Assembly (NCBI GenBank): GCA_030323885.1
Contig: CM059188.1
Location: forward strand, 116,287,974-116,351,973
Origin: Branchipolynoe longqiensis
Taxonomy: Eukaryota; Annelida; Polychaeta; Phyllodocida; Polynoidae
DNA length: 64,000 bases
Direction: 5' to 3'
Below the pieces are notes generated by a model that was not told where the DNA came from, ran no database searches, and worked only from the letters and a program-made list of their open reading frames with translations. Of this stretch, positions 10,801-22,306 are shown in pieces; the first letter of the stretch is position 1, and every line of letters starts with the position of its first letter. Position numbers and translations under genes: made by a program.

Positions 10801-13800
10801 CTTACTAGTAAACCTTAGTACAACACCCCCACCTACTCCAACAAGTCCCCTCCTGCCTTACTAGTAACCCTTAGTACAACACCCCCACCTACTCCAACAA
10901 GTCCCCTCCTGCCTTACTAGTAAACCTTAGTACAACACCCCCACCTACTCCAACAAGTCTCCTCCTGCCTTACTAGTAAACCTTAGTACAACACCCCCAC
11001 CTACTCCAACAAGTCCCCTCCTGCCTTACTAGTAAACCTTAGTACAAACACCCCCACCTACTCCAACAAGTCCCCTCCTGCCTTCCTAGTAAACCTTAGT
11101 ACAACACCCCCACCTACTCCAACAAGTCCCCTCCTGCCTTACTAGTAAACCTTAGTACAACACCCCCACCTACTCCAACAAGTCCCCTCCTGCCTTCCTA
11201 GTAAACCTTAGTACAACACCCCCACCTACTCCAACAAGTCTCCTCCTGCCTTACTAGTAAACCTTAGTACAACACCCCCACCTACTCCAACAAGTCCCCT
11301 CCTGCCTTACTAGTAACCCTTAGTACAACACCCCCACCTACTCCAACAAGTCTCCTCCTGCCTTACTAGTAAACCTTAGTACAACACCCCCACCTACTCC
11401 AACAAGTCCCCTCCTGCCTTACTAGTAACCCTTAGTACAACACCCCCACCTACTCCAACAAGTCCCCTCCTGCCTTACTAGTAAACCTTAGTACAACACC
11501 CCCACCTACTCCAACAAGTCCCCTCCTGCCATACTAGTAAACCTTAGTACAACACCCCCACCTACTCCAACAAGTCTCCTCCTGCCTTCCTAGTAAACCT
11601 TAGTACAACACCCCCACCTACTCCAACAAGTCCCCTCCTGCCTTACTAGTAAACCTTAGTACAACACCCCCACCTACTCCAACAAGTCCCCTCCTGCCTT
11701 ACTAGTAACCCTTAGTACAACACCCCCACCTACTCCAACAAGTCCCCTCCTGCCTTACTAGTAACCCTTAGTACAACACCCCCACCTACTCCAACAAGTC
11801 CCCTCCTGCCTTCCTAGTAACCCTTAGTACAACACCCCCACCTACTCCAACAAGTCCCCTCCTGCCTTACTAGTAAACCTTAGTACAACACCCCCACCTA
11901 CTCCAACAAGTCCCCTCCTGCCTTACTAGTAACCCTTAGTACAACACCCCCACCTACTCCAACAAGTCTCCTCCTGCCTTACTAGTAAACCTTAGTACAA
12001 CACCCCCACCTACTCCAACAAGTCCCCTCCTGCCTTACTAGTAACCCTTAGTACAACACCCCACCTACTCCAACAAGTCCCCTCCTGCCTTACTAGTAAC
12101 CTTAGTACAACCCCCACCTACTCCAACAAGTCCCTCCTGCCTTACTAGTAAGCCTTAGTACAACACCCCCACCTACTCCAACAAGTCCCCTCCTGCCTTA
12201 CTAGTAACCCTTAGTACAACACCCCCACCTACTCCAACAAGTCTCCTCCTGCCTATACTAGTAAACCTTAGTACAACACCCCCACCTACTCCAACAAGTC
12301 TCCTCCTGCCTTACTAGTAACCCTTAGTACAACACCCCCACCTACTCCAACAAGTCCCCTCCTGCCTTACTAGTAACCCTTAGTACAACACCCCCACCTA
12401 CTCCAACAAGTCCCCTCCTGCCTTCCTAGTAAACCTTAGTACAACACCCCCACCTACTCCAACAAGTCCCCTCCTGCCTTCCTAGTAAGCCTTAGTACAA
12501 CACCCCCACCTACTCCAACAAGTCCCTCCTGCCTTCTAGTAACCTTAGTACAACACCCCCACCTACTCCACAAGTCTCCTCCTGCCTTACTAGTAACCTT
12601 AGTACAACACCCCCACCTACTCCAACAAGTCTCCTCCTGCCTTACTAGTAAACCTTAGTACAACACCCCCACCTACTCCAACAAGTCCCCTCCTGCCTTA
12701 CTAGTAAACCTTAGTACAACACCCCCACCTACTCCAACAAGTCCCCTCCTGCCTTCCTAGTAAGCCTTAGTACAACACCCCCACCTACTCCAACAAGTCC
12801 CCTCCTGCCTTCCTAGTAAGCCTTAGTACAACACCCCCACCTACTCCAACAAGTCCCCTCCTGCCTTCCTAGTAACCCTTAGTACAACACCCCACCTACT
12901 CCAACAAGTCCCCTCCTGCCTTACTAGTAAACCTTAGTACAACACCCCCACCTACTCCAACAAGTCCCCTCCTGCCTTACTAGTAACCCTTAGTACAACA
13001 CCCCCACCTACTCCAACAAGTCCCCTCCTGCCTTACTAGTAAACCTTAGTACAACACCCCCACCTACTCCAACAAGTCCCCTCCTGCCTTACTAGTAACC
13101 CTTAGTACAACACCCCCACCTACTCCAACAAGTCCCCTCCTGCCTTCTAGTAACCTTAGTACAACACCCCCACCTACTCCAACAAGTCCCCTCCTGCCTT
13201 ACTAGTAACCCTTAGTACAACACCCCCACCTACTCCAACAAGTCCCCTCCTGCCTTACTAGTAAACCTTAGTACAACACCCCCACCTACTCCAACAAGTC
13301 CCCTCCTGCCTTACTAGTAAACCTTAGTACAACACCCCACCTACTCCAACAAGTCTCCTCCTGCCTTCTAGTAAACCTTAGTACAACACCCCCACCTACT
13401 CCAACAAGTCCCCTCCTGCCTTACTAGTAACCCTTAGTACAACACCCCCACCTACTCCAACAAGTCCCCTCCTGCCTTCCTAGTAAACCTTAGTACAACA
13501 CCCACACCTACTCCAACAAGTCCCCTCCTGCCATACTAGTAAACCTTAGTACAACACCCCCACCTACTCCAACAAGTCTCCTCCTGCCTTACTAGTAAAC
13601 CTTAGTACAACACCCCCACCTACTCCAACAAGTCCTCCTCCTGCCTTACTAGTAAACCTTAGTACAACACCCCCACCTACTCCAACAAGTCCCCTCCTGC
13701 CTTCCTAGTAAACCTTAGTACAACACCCCCACCTACTCCAACAAGTCCCCTCCTGCCATACTAGTAAACCTTAGTACAACACCCCCACCTACTCCAACAA

Positions 13801-16800
13801 GTCTCCTCCTGCCTTCCTAGTAAACCTTAGTACAACACCCCCACCTACTCCAACAAGTCCCCTCCTGCCTTACTAGTAACCCTTAGTACAACACCCCCAC
13901 CTACTCCAACAAGTCCCCTCCTGCCTTCCTAGTAACCCTTAGTACAACACCCCCACCTACTCCAACAAGTCCCTCCTGCCTACTAGTAACCTTAGTACAA
14001 CACCCCCACCTACTCCAACAAGTCCCCTCCTGCCTTACTAGTAAACCTTAGTACAACACCCCCACCTACTCCAACAAGTCCCCTCCTGCCTTACTAGTAA
14101 ACCTTAGTACAACACCCCCACCTACTCCAACAAGTCCCCTCCTGCCTTCCTAGTAAACCTTAGTACAACACCCCCACCTACTCCAACAAGTCCCCTCCTG
14201 CCTTACTAGTAACCCTTAGTACAACACCCCCACCTACTCCAACAAGTCCCCTCCTGCCTTCCTAGTAAACCTTAGTACAACACCCCCACCTACTCCAACA
14301 AGTCCCCTCCTGCCTTACTAGTAAACCTTAGTACAACACCCCCACCTACTCCAACAAGTCCCCTCCTGCCTTACTAGTAAACCTTAGTACAACACCCCCA
14401 CCTACTCCAACAAGTCCCCTCCTGCCTTACTAGTAAACCTTAGTACAACACCCCCACCTACTCCAACAAGTCCCCTCCTGCCTTACTAGTAACCCTTAGT
14501 ACAACACCCCCACCTACTCCAACAAGTCCCCTCCTGCCTTACTAGTAACCCTTAGTACAACACCCCCACCTACTCCAACAAGTCCCCTCCTGCCTTCCTA
14601 GTAACCCTTAGTACAACACCCCCACCTACTCCAACAAGTCCCCTCCTGCCTTACTAGTAAACCTTAGTACAACACCCCCACCTACTCCAACAAGTCCCCT
14701 CCTGCCTTACTAGTAACCCTTAGTACAACACCCCCACCTACTCCAACAAGTCCCCTCCTGCCATACTAGTAAACCTTAGTACAACACCCCCACCTACTCC
14801 AACAAGTCCCCTCCTGCCTTACTAGTAACCCTTAGTACAACACCCCCCACCTACTCCAACAAGTCTCCTCCTGCCTTCCTAGTAAACCTTAGTACAACAC
14901 CCCCACCTACTCCAACAAGTCCCCTCCTGCCTTACTAGTAAGCCTTAGTACAACACCCCCACCTACTCCAACAAGTCCCCTCCTGCCTTACTAGTAAGCC
15001 TTAGTACAACACCCCCACCTACTCCAACAAGTCCCCTCCTGCCTTACTAGTAAACCTTAGTACAACACCCCCACCTACTCCAACAAGTCCCCTCCTGCCT
15101 TACTAGTAACCCTTAGTACAACACCCCCACCTACTCCAACAAGTCCCCTCCTGCCTTACTAGTAAACCTTAGTACAACACCCCCACCTACTCCAACAAGT
15201 CCCCTCCTGCCTTACTAGTAACCCTTAGTACAACACCCCCACCTACTCCAACAAGTCCCCTCCTGCCTTACTAGTAAACCTTAGTACAACACCCCCACCT
15301 ACTCCAACAAGTCCCCTCCTGCCTTACTAGTAAACCTTAGTACAACACCCCCACCTACTCCAACAAGTCCCCTCCTGCCTTACTAGTAAACCTTAGTACA
15401 ACACCCCCACCTACTCCAACAAGTCCCCTCCTGCCTTACTAGTAAACCTTAGTACAACACCCCCACCTACTCCAACAAGTCCCCTCCTGCCTTACTAGTA
15501 AGCCTTAGTACAACACCCCCACCTACTCCAACAAGTCCCCTCCTGCCTTACTAGTAACCCTTAGTACAACACCCCCACCTACTCCAACAAGTCCCCTCCT
15601 GCCTTACTAGTAAACCTTAGTACAACACCCCCACCTACTCCAACAAGTCCCCTCCTGCCTTACTAGTAAACCTTAGTACAACACCCCCACCTACTCCAAC
15701 AAGTCCCCTCCTGCCTTACTAGTAAACCTTAGTACAACACCCCCACCTACTCCAACAAGTCCCCTCCTGCCTTACTAGTAACCCTTAGTACAACACCCCC
15801 ACCTACTCCAACAAGTCCCCTCCTGCCTTACTAGTAAACCTTAGTACAACACCCCCACCTACTCCAACAAGTCCCCTCCTGCCTTACTAGTAAACCTTAG
15901 TACAACACCCCCACCTACTCCAACAAGTCCCCTCCTGCCTTCCTAGTAAACCTTAGTACAACACCCCCACCTACTCCAACAAGTCCCCTCCTGCCTTACT
16001 AGTAAACCTTAGTACAACACCCCCACCTACTCCAACAAGTCCCCTCCTGCCTTCCTAGTAAACCTTAGTACAACACCCGCACCTACTCCAACAAGTCCCC
16101 TCCTGCCTTACTAGTAAGCCTTAGTACAACACCCCCACCTACTCCAACAAGTCCCCTCCTGCCTTACTAGTAAACCTTAGTACAACACCCCCACCTACTC
16201 CAACAAGTCCCCTCCTGCCTTACTAGTAAACCTTAGTACAACACCCCCACCTACTCCAACAAGTCCCCTCCTGCCTTACTAGTAAACCTTAGTACAACAC
16301 CCCCACCTACTCCAACAAGTCCCCTCCTGCCTTCCTAGTAACCCTTAGTACAACACCCCCACCTACTCCAACAAGTCCCCTCCTGCCTTCCTAGTAAGCC
16401 TTAGTACAACACCCCCACCTACTCCAACAAGTCTCCTCCTGCCTTACTAGTAAACCTTAGTACAACACCCCCACCTACTCCAACAAGTCCTCTCCTGCCT
16501 TACTAGTAACCCTTAGTACAACACCCGCACCTACTCCAACAAGTCCCTTCCTGCCTTACTAGTAAACCTTAGTACAACACCCCCACCTACTCCAACAAGT
16601 CCCCTCCTGCCATACTAGTAAGCCTTAGTACAACACCCCCACCTACTCCAACAAGTCTCCTCCTGCCTTACTAGTAAGCCTTAGTACAACACCCCCACTT
16701 ACTCCAACAAGTCTCCTCCTGCCTTCCTAGTAACCCTTAGTTCAACACCCCCACCTACTCCAACAAGTCCCCTCCTGCCTTACTAGTAAGCCTTAGTACA

Positions 16801-18379
16801 ACACCCCCACCTACTCCAACAAGTCCCCTCCTGCCTTACTAGTAACCCTTAGTACAACACCCCCACCTACTCCAACAAGTCCCCTCCTGCCTTCCTAGTA
16901 AACCTTAGTACAACACCCTCACCTACTCCAACAAGTCCTCTCCTGCCTTACTAGTAAACCTTAGTACAACACCCGCACCTACTCCAACAAGTCCCCTCCT
17001 GCCTTCCTAGTAAGCCTTAGTACAACACCCCCACCTACTCCAACAAGTCTCCTCCTGCCTTACTAGTAAGCCTTAGTACAACACCCCCACCTACTCCAAC
17101 AAGTCTCCTCCTGCCTTACTAGTAACCCTTAGTACAACACCCCCACCTACTCCAACAAGTCCCCTCCTGCCTTCCTAGTAAACCTTAGTACAACACCCCC
17201 ACCTACTCCAACAAGTCCCCTCCTGCCTTACTAGTAACCCTTAGTACAACACCCCCACTTACTCCAACAAGTCCCCTCCTGCCTTCCTAGTGAACCTTAG
17301 TACAACACCCCCACCTACTCCAACAAGTCCCCTCCTGCCTTACTAGTAACCCTTAGTACAACACCCCCACCTACTCCAACAAGTCTCCTCCTGCCATACT
17401 AGTAAACCTTAGTACAACACCCCCACCTACTCCAACAAGTCCCCTCCTGCCTTCCTAGTAAGCCTTAGTACAACACCCCCACCTACTCCAACAAGTCCCC
17501 TCCTGCCTTCCTAGTAAACCTTAGTACAACACCTGCACCTACTCCAACAAGTCTCCTCCTGCCTTACTAGTAACCCTTAGTACAACACCCCCACCTACTC
17601 CAACAAGTGTCCTCCTGCCATACTAGTAAACCTTAGTACAACACCCCCACCTACTCCAACAAGTCCCCTCCTGCCTTCCTAGTAAGCCTTAGTACAACAC
17701 CCGCACCTACTCCAACAAGTCCCCTCCTGCCTTCCTAGTAACCCTTAGTACAACACCCCCACCTACTCCAACAAGTCTCCTCCTGCCATACTAGTAAACC
17801 TTAGTACAATGCCCCCACCTACTCCAACAAGTCCCCTCCTGCCTTACTAGTAAACCTTAGTACAACACCCCCACCTACTCCAACAAGTCCCCTCCTGCCT
17901 TACTAGTAACCCTTAGTACAACACCCCCACCTACTCCAACAAGTCCCCTCCTGCCTTACTAGTAAGCCTTAGTACAACACCCCCACCTACTCCAACAAGT
18001 CCCCTCCTGCCTTACTAGTAACCCTTAGTACAACACCCCCACCTACTCCAACAAGTCCCCTCCTGCCTTACTAGTAACCCTTAGTACAACACCCCCACCT
18101 ACTCCAACAAGTCCCCTCCTGCCTTACTAGTAACCCTTAGTACAACACCCTCACCTACTCCAACAAGTCTCCTCCTGCCTTACTAGTAAACCTTAGTACA
18201 ACACCCCCACCTACTCCAACAAGTCCCCTCCTGCCTTACTAGTAACCCTTAGTACAACACCCCCACCTACTCCAACAAGTCTCCTCCTGCCTTACTAGTA
18301 AACCTTAGTACAACACCCGCACCTACTCCAACAAGTCCCCTCCTGCCTTCCTAGTAAACCTTAGTACAACACCCCCACC
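7838..18379 (+). repeat. 56-bp satellite array, about 188 units
   Basis: Head-to-tail units read CTTACTAGTAAACCTTAGTA, then CAACACCCCCACCTACTCCA, then ACAAGTCCCCTCCTGC, which sums to 56 bp. Main variants are TTAC/TTCC before TAGT, AAACC/ACCC/AAGCC after it, and CCCC/CTCC in AAGTCCCC. The unit carries TAGTAA, so it is not coding. The consensus has no CpG. A four-unit higher-order pattern repeats around 8521-8940. Units with CCCGCACC appear only from about 16,075 on. Single-base losses cluster near 12.05-12.6 and 13.1-13.4 kb. Confidence 0.97.
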
Positions 18380-18390
18380 TGCGCGATCCC

Positions 18391-18800
18391 CATTGTTCGC
18401 CCTCCTCTCCCTCCTCTCCCTCCTCTCCCTCCTCTCCCTCCTCTCCCTCCTCTCCCTCCTCTCCCTCCTCTCCCTCCTCTCCCTCCTCTCCTTCTCTCCT
18501 TACTCATCCCCCACCTCCTTTCCTCTCCCCCTCTTCCCCTCCTCTCCCCACATCTATCCCCATGCAAACTCCTCCTCCCCTCCTCTCCCTCCTCTCCCCC
18601 TTCTCTTTCCTCATCCCCCACCTCTTTCCTCTCCCCCTCTTCCCCTCCTCTCCCCGCATCTATCCCCATGCACCCTCCTCCTCCTCCCCGCCTCTCCCTC
18701 CTCTCCCCTCTCTTTCCTCATCCCCCACCTCCCTTCTTCTGCTCCTATCTCCCCTCCTATTTCTCCCGTCCCCTCCCTCCTCTCCAGGCGCATCTCCTCA
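18391..18800 (+). repeat. C/T-rich repeats: (CTCCCTCCT)n then ~115-bp imperfect repeats
   Basis: A perfect 9-bp repeat (CTCCCTCCT) runs from about 18397 to 18490. It is followed by two to three imperfect copies of a longer C/T block marked by CATCTATCCCCATGCA (18550, 18657) and TTTCCTCATCCCCCACCTC (18608, 18714). The ORFs on both strands here (Leu/Ser-rich or Gly/Glu-rich) are products of the repeat. Confidence 0.9.
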
Positions 18801-18829
18801 CCCCCCACCCTACCCCTCCCGCCCACCTC

Positions 18830-19238
18830 GGCCACCAGAACAATAGATCCTCCCAAAGCCGCGCTCTGATTGGACGCGGCTGTCACGTGCTCCCCCGACG
18901 TCTAGACGCTAAAGGCCTAGCCGGGTCGTGATTGCGCATGTGCAATGTAAGTCAGTTGGACCGAGCTGCTCTACCCCCCCCCACCCCACCCCACCCCCTG
19001 CGGGATGCACCAACTGTTTGCCGACGTCTGCCACGCTACTGTTACTGTATTAGAAATCCCGAGGCCCTCCTTCCTTCTAAACGACGACGGAAGCCGGCGG
19101 ACGCGGGGCCCAGCGAAGACGACTTCCGGTGCCCGGGCACGGAGAGCTTCGGGCGGGCTTCCTCGCCTGTGGGTTTGTTTATCTGCTGATCTGAGGAGCA
19201 GACGACTTTCCCCGAGCGTCTCTATCCGGTTCCCGAGC
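18830..19238. promoter_or_regulatory. CpG-rich promoter-like block
   Basis: Composition changes sharply to CpG-rich. An inverted CCAAT box (GATTGGACG, 18870), an E-box (GTCACGTGCT, 18882), an NRF1-like site (TTGCGCATGTGCAA, 18932) and an ETS-like CTTCCGGT (19122) lie within 260 bp. Such a cluster is typical of TATA-less animal housekeeping promoters. No convincing first exon is visible on either strand. The block resumes at 19586 after a SINE. Orientation is unknown. Confidence 0.4.
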
Positions 19239-19577
19239 GGGACGTAGCTCAGGTGGTAGAGTGTCCACCTGTGAAGGTGTGGGTCATTCGATCGATCCTT
19301 CTCAATGGACCCGTTTGCAGTTGGAGGTATTTTCCGCTCCAACCAGTGGTCCACAACTGGTTCATCAAAGGCTGTGGTATGTGCTGTCCTGTCTGTGGGA
19401 AAGTGTGTATAAAAGACCCATTTCTGCTTATCGGAAAGGGTAGCGTATGTGGCGGATGGGGGTTTCCTCCAAAGAAATATGTCAGAATGACCATATGTTT
19501 GACGTCCAATAGCCAATGATATGAAAATCAATGTGCTCTAGAGGTGTCATTAAATAAAACAAGCTTTACTTTACTAC
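19239..19577 (+). mobile_element. Conserved-core tRNA SINE of mollusc type, with target-site duplication
   Basis: The head has a tRNA A box (TAGCTCAGGTGG) and a degenerate B box (ATTCGATCGATCC). The body contains AAGGCTGTGGTATGTGCTGT and TATAAAAGACCCATTTCTGC, wording I recall as conserved among mollusc and other lophotrochozoan SINEs (possibly the MetaSINE group; from memory, unchecked). The tail is ATTAAATAAAACAAGCTTTA followed by CTTTA. The flanks repeat CCGGTTCC at 19226-19233 and 19578-19585, a plausible target duplication. It sits within a CpG-rich block. Confidence 0.85.
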
Positions 19578-19585
19578 CCGGTTCC

Positions 19586-19925
19586 GACGCGTCCCAAAGG
19601 CCGACGCGGGTCGGCGTCCCCGCACACATTTGCTGCCACAGACGCCAGCGTCCCGCAGGTCGGCTGTGCACCTGCAGCATTCCAACATGTCTCACGAAGC
19701 GCAGAAGCAGAAGCTAAAGCTAAAGCTAAGATTCCATATACGTGCTATGTTGTATGTGCATGCGACTGCGAATGCACATGTGTATGCAGCATAATATACC
19801 CATGCGATTTTCAGTCTTTCCCACTCTAAATTTGTGAAGGAAAGTCAAAGTTGCTGGTTTCCTATGGCAAATGGAGCAGCATTCACGTTCGCATGACACT
19901 GATCGGTCCATAGAGCGATCTAATT
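19586..19925. other. Remainder of the CpG-rich block, then unassigned sequence
   Basis: The first 100 bases continue the CpG-rich composition (CCGACGCGGGTCGGCG). The rest holds a short AGCTAA(A) run at 19711-19730 and nothing recognised. Confidence 0.4.
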
Positions 19926-19934
19926 GCCACATTG

Positions 19935-20052
19935 ACATTTGCATTTGCATTTGCATTCGCATTCGCATTCACATTCACATTCACATTCACATTCACATTC
20001 GCATTCACATTCACATTCGCATTCACATTCGCATTCACATTCGCATTCGCAT
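19935..20052 (+). repeat. Hexanucleotide satellite (CATTYR)n
   Basis: About 20 units of CATT[CT][GA] in tandem. The variants are ordered: CATTTG first, then CATTCG, then mostly CATTCA with CATTCG interspersed. The peptides from either strand (His-Ile or Asn-Val/Ala repeats) are not genes. The unit pairs CG with CA and TG, as expected from CpG change inside a microsatellite. Confidence 0.95.
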
Positions 20053-20174
20053 CTGGACATATAGAAGCACCACTGGGCATTTACAATGGAATCTTAGCTT
20101 GAGGCCAAATTTTTTTTTAAACAATTGGTGATCGTCCCCGTCTGTGCCTGAAAAATCGCCCACCCCTGATTATT

Positions 20175-20262
20175 TAATTAGCGGCAAGTGTAAATTTTAT
20201 AAGTCATTGGTTTGACTCGACTGAGAAGCCCACGCTTTACCCATTCGGCAAACACGCCCGAT
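20175..20262 (-). mobile_element. SINE family S, head fragment
   Basis: ATAAGTCATTGGTTTGACTC and CATTCGGCAAACACG are the reversed head and first body bases of the family. The copy is truncated and lies head to head with the next SINE. Confidence 0.7.
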
Positions 20263-20289
20263 CCTGCTAAAATGTTCCTATTGTTAATA

Positions 20290-20697
20290 GGGGAACAGAC
20301 GGGATGCCCGAATGAGCTGAGCATCCGTCTCCCGTTTTGGTAGATCGGGGGATTCGAACAAACGGGTTCGAACCCTAGTGGAGTCAAACCAATGACTTAT
20401 CAAATTGATACTTCTCACTTCCTTGCCTGGTGCTCGCCATTACTAGGATAGGGAAAGGACTGGTTAGGATAATGTGACTGAGTTGGATATCGGGTCATGG
20501 TGCCAGCGGCCTGGTCTCTCAGTGGGGCAGCACTATTAAGTCACCATCAGTGAGCACTGTCACAATGCTGCAGGTTTTCAGCCTGTAACTGAACAGGTTA
20601 TGAACAGCCCAATCAGTCAGCACTGTCACAAGTCGGTACATGTCCTGATATGACCTTACATGTTGCCAGGACGTAAAACTCCAATAACCAACCAACA
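20290..20697 (+). mobile_element. SINE family S, subfamily with 66-bp insert
   Basis: The head ACGGGATGCCCGAATGAGCT and a duplicated B-box region (GGGTTCGAACCC) lead into the usual body and the tail CCAATAACCAACCAAC. Between body and tail, AGCACTGTCACAA occurs twice (20553-20565 and 20619-20631), bracketing an extra 66 bp. The minus-strand SINE at 3986-5362 has the same insert. Confidence 0.85.
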
Positions 20698-20727
20698 TCT
20701 CTCATAAAGTGCAAAAGGTAATTAAAG

Positions 20728-20975
20728 CCACAGCTTCCGGTTAAACGGAATTTCCCCCTTCACTCAGGGGAATGCTGAAACGTCGCGAACGCCTCCCGCC
20801 TTTCAGCTGCCTCGCTCTCACCAGGCGGCGCCCTTTGGACACATCACGTGACCGTGCAGCGTCACTGCCGGCGGCCATTGCTCGACCCGATCTCTCACCG
20901 AATTGATGTCGCAGTGCGGCTTCGTCTGAGCGATGCACAAGGAGTGGTGTTTATTGTTGGTAAGGACACAAACAA
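20728..20975. promoter_or_regulatory. CpG-rich segment with E-box and YY1-like motif
   Basis: ACAGCTTCCGGTT (ETS-like), ATCACGTGACC (E-box) and GGCGGCCATTG (YY1-like) lie within 160 bp of CpG-rich DNA. On the plus strand an ORF from 20848 reads through a possible splice donor (TTGGTAAGG, near 20960). This could be a promoter and first exon. Nothing in the short peptide is recognisable. Confidence 0.25.
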
Positions 20976-21044
20976 ATGGCGAGAACATAAATACCCGGGA
21001 AGTATTAGATGGTCATTTAATGCTGCATATAAATGTACCGTACC

Positions 21045-21394
21045 AGATGGGATGGCCGAATGAGTTGAGCATCCGGTTTTCCGTCTAGGTAGATCGTGGG
21101 ATTCGAACCCATGGATTCGAACACTGGTCGAGTCAAACCAATGACTTGAAAATTGATACTTGTCACTTCCTAGCCATACACTCGACATTATTACGAAAGG
21201 GCAAGGACTGGTTGGCTCAGTGTCAGGATAATGTGACTGGGTGGGATATCGGGTCATGGTGCCATCACCCAGTTCCAGTGGGGCAGCACTATAAAGTCAC
21301 CCTGAGTGCATACTGTCACATGTCGGTACCCATCCTGATATGACTCTATATGTTGCCATGACGTAAAACTCCCAACAACCAACCAATCAACCGA
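21045..21394 (+). mobile_element. SINE family S, near full length
   Basis: Head GATGGGATGGCCGAATGAGT, B-box ATTCGAACCCATGG, then CGAGTCAAACCAATGACTTG, the body, and the tail CAACAACCAACCAATCAACC. It lies just upstream of a family M MITE. Confidence 0.9.
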
Positions 21395-21416
21395 CGGCTG
21401 TTGTTGGTTCTTTATA

Positions 21417-21764
21417 TTAAAGCTGCATAGTCCGATGAAAACATAAAACACAATTATCCACATTTGATTGTACATATCTAACTTAGATACTGATGCACTT
21501 ATCAAACATTTGTTGACACATAGAAGGGAATAAATACTGAGGCAATTTAATATAGCCAGTTACTGCAGAAGCCTACGGTGTCAGAGTTTTGACGTGCTTG
21601 CCAAAATTAATTTAGTATATTTGCACTTCAAATATCTCAAAAGTTTGCCATTTAAACTAAAAATTACTTCAAGCTAAAAAGTAAGGTGGATTATAACGAT
21701 CAACATAATATATTTATCTCAGAAAATGACAGAAACTCAAAACCATCGGACTATGCAACTTCAA
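21417..21764. mobile_element. piggyBac-like MITE, family M
   Basis: TTAA at 21417-21420, then AGCTGCATAGTCCGATG; the right end is CATCGGACTATGCAACT (21744-21760) followed by TCAA, a one-base change from TTAA. There is no transposase. The body matches the copies at 2534 and 43479. Confidence 0.9.
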
Positions 21765-21797
21765 CAATCTGTGATCGCAGACAGACACAGCCGCAGT

Positions 21798-21896
21798 CCA
21801 GATTACCGTGTTCTCTGCGAACCAGATTACCCTGTTCTCTGTGAACCAGATTACCGTGTTCTCTGCGAACCAGATTACCCTGTTCTCTGTGAACTG
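21798..21896 (+). repeat. 24-bp tandem repeat, 4 copies in a 48-bp alternation
   Basis: CCAGATTACC[G/C]TGTTCTCTG[C/T]GAA is repeated four times. Units alternate between the G/C and C/T forms, so the true unit is a 48-bp dimer. In one frame it would encode DYRVLCEP/DYPVLCEP repeats. The enclosing ORF starts inside a MITE and is probably not a gene. Confidence 0.9.
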
Positions 21897-22190
21897 TCAA
21901 AGCGAGGATCGTCCTCTTCAGTCATGTGTTTGTAACTAGCACTCTCAACCCTCCATTGGTCGTAATGCGAAGCATTACGTTTGATGCGAGGAGAGGAAGA
22001 GACCCTCCCCCCGCCCCGCGCTGTCGCGCTGCTTTCTCACCTCGGCAGACGGCGCGGCGCGCCGCCCCCTCCCCCGCCCTCCGCGTCGCGCGGCGCTCAC
22101 GCCTCACCCGACGCCGCTGCTCGCCACCTCTCGCCCTCCCCCGGGCCGGCAGCTTTCACACTCACCTGCTGTCGCCCCTCCCTCTCCCCT

Positions 22191-22198
22191 TATAAGGC
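22191..22198 (+). promoter_or_regulatory. Possible TATA box
   Basis: TATAAGGC within CTCCCCTTATAAGGCCGCCC lies 116 bp ahead of the ATG at 22307 and is the only AT-rich spot in this GC-rich stretch. That is a plausible distance for a short 5' leader. Confidence 0.35.
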
Positions 22199-22306
22199 CG
22201 CCCCCCGGCCTCCCTCAGGCACTCGCCCTCCTGCCGTCTCCCAGCTCTACCCTTTTCCAAGTCTTGGCTCCTCCACCTCGGATCTCTGCTCCAGCTCAGC
22301 CTCAGG

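Noticed and set aside
7838..18379. CRISPR array
   Set aside because: The units abut with no unique spacers, no cas genes are present and the setting is an animal genome.
18361..18931. Leu/Ser/Pro-rich and Gly/Glu-rich ORFs on both strands
   Set aside because: Generated by the CTCCCTCCT repeat; no start context or domain.
19871..20131. His-Ile and Asn-Val/Ala repeat proteins
   Set aside because: Translations of the CATTYR hexamer on either strand.
20848..21063. First coding exon starting at the YY1-like site
   Set aside because: The peptide is short and runs into a SINE head; a possible splice donor is not enough.
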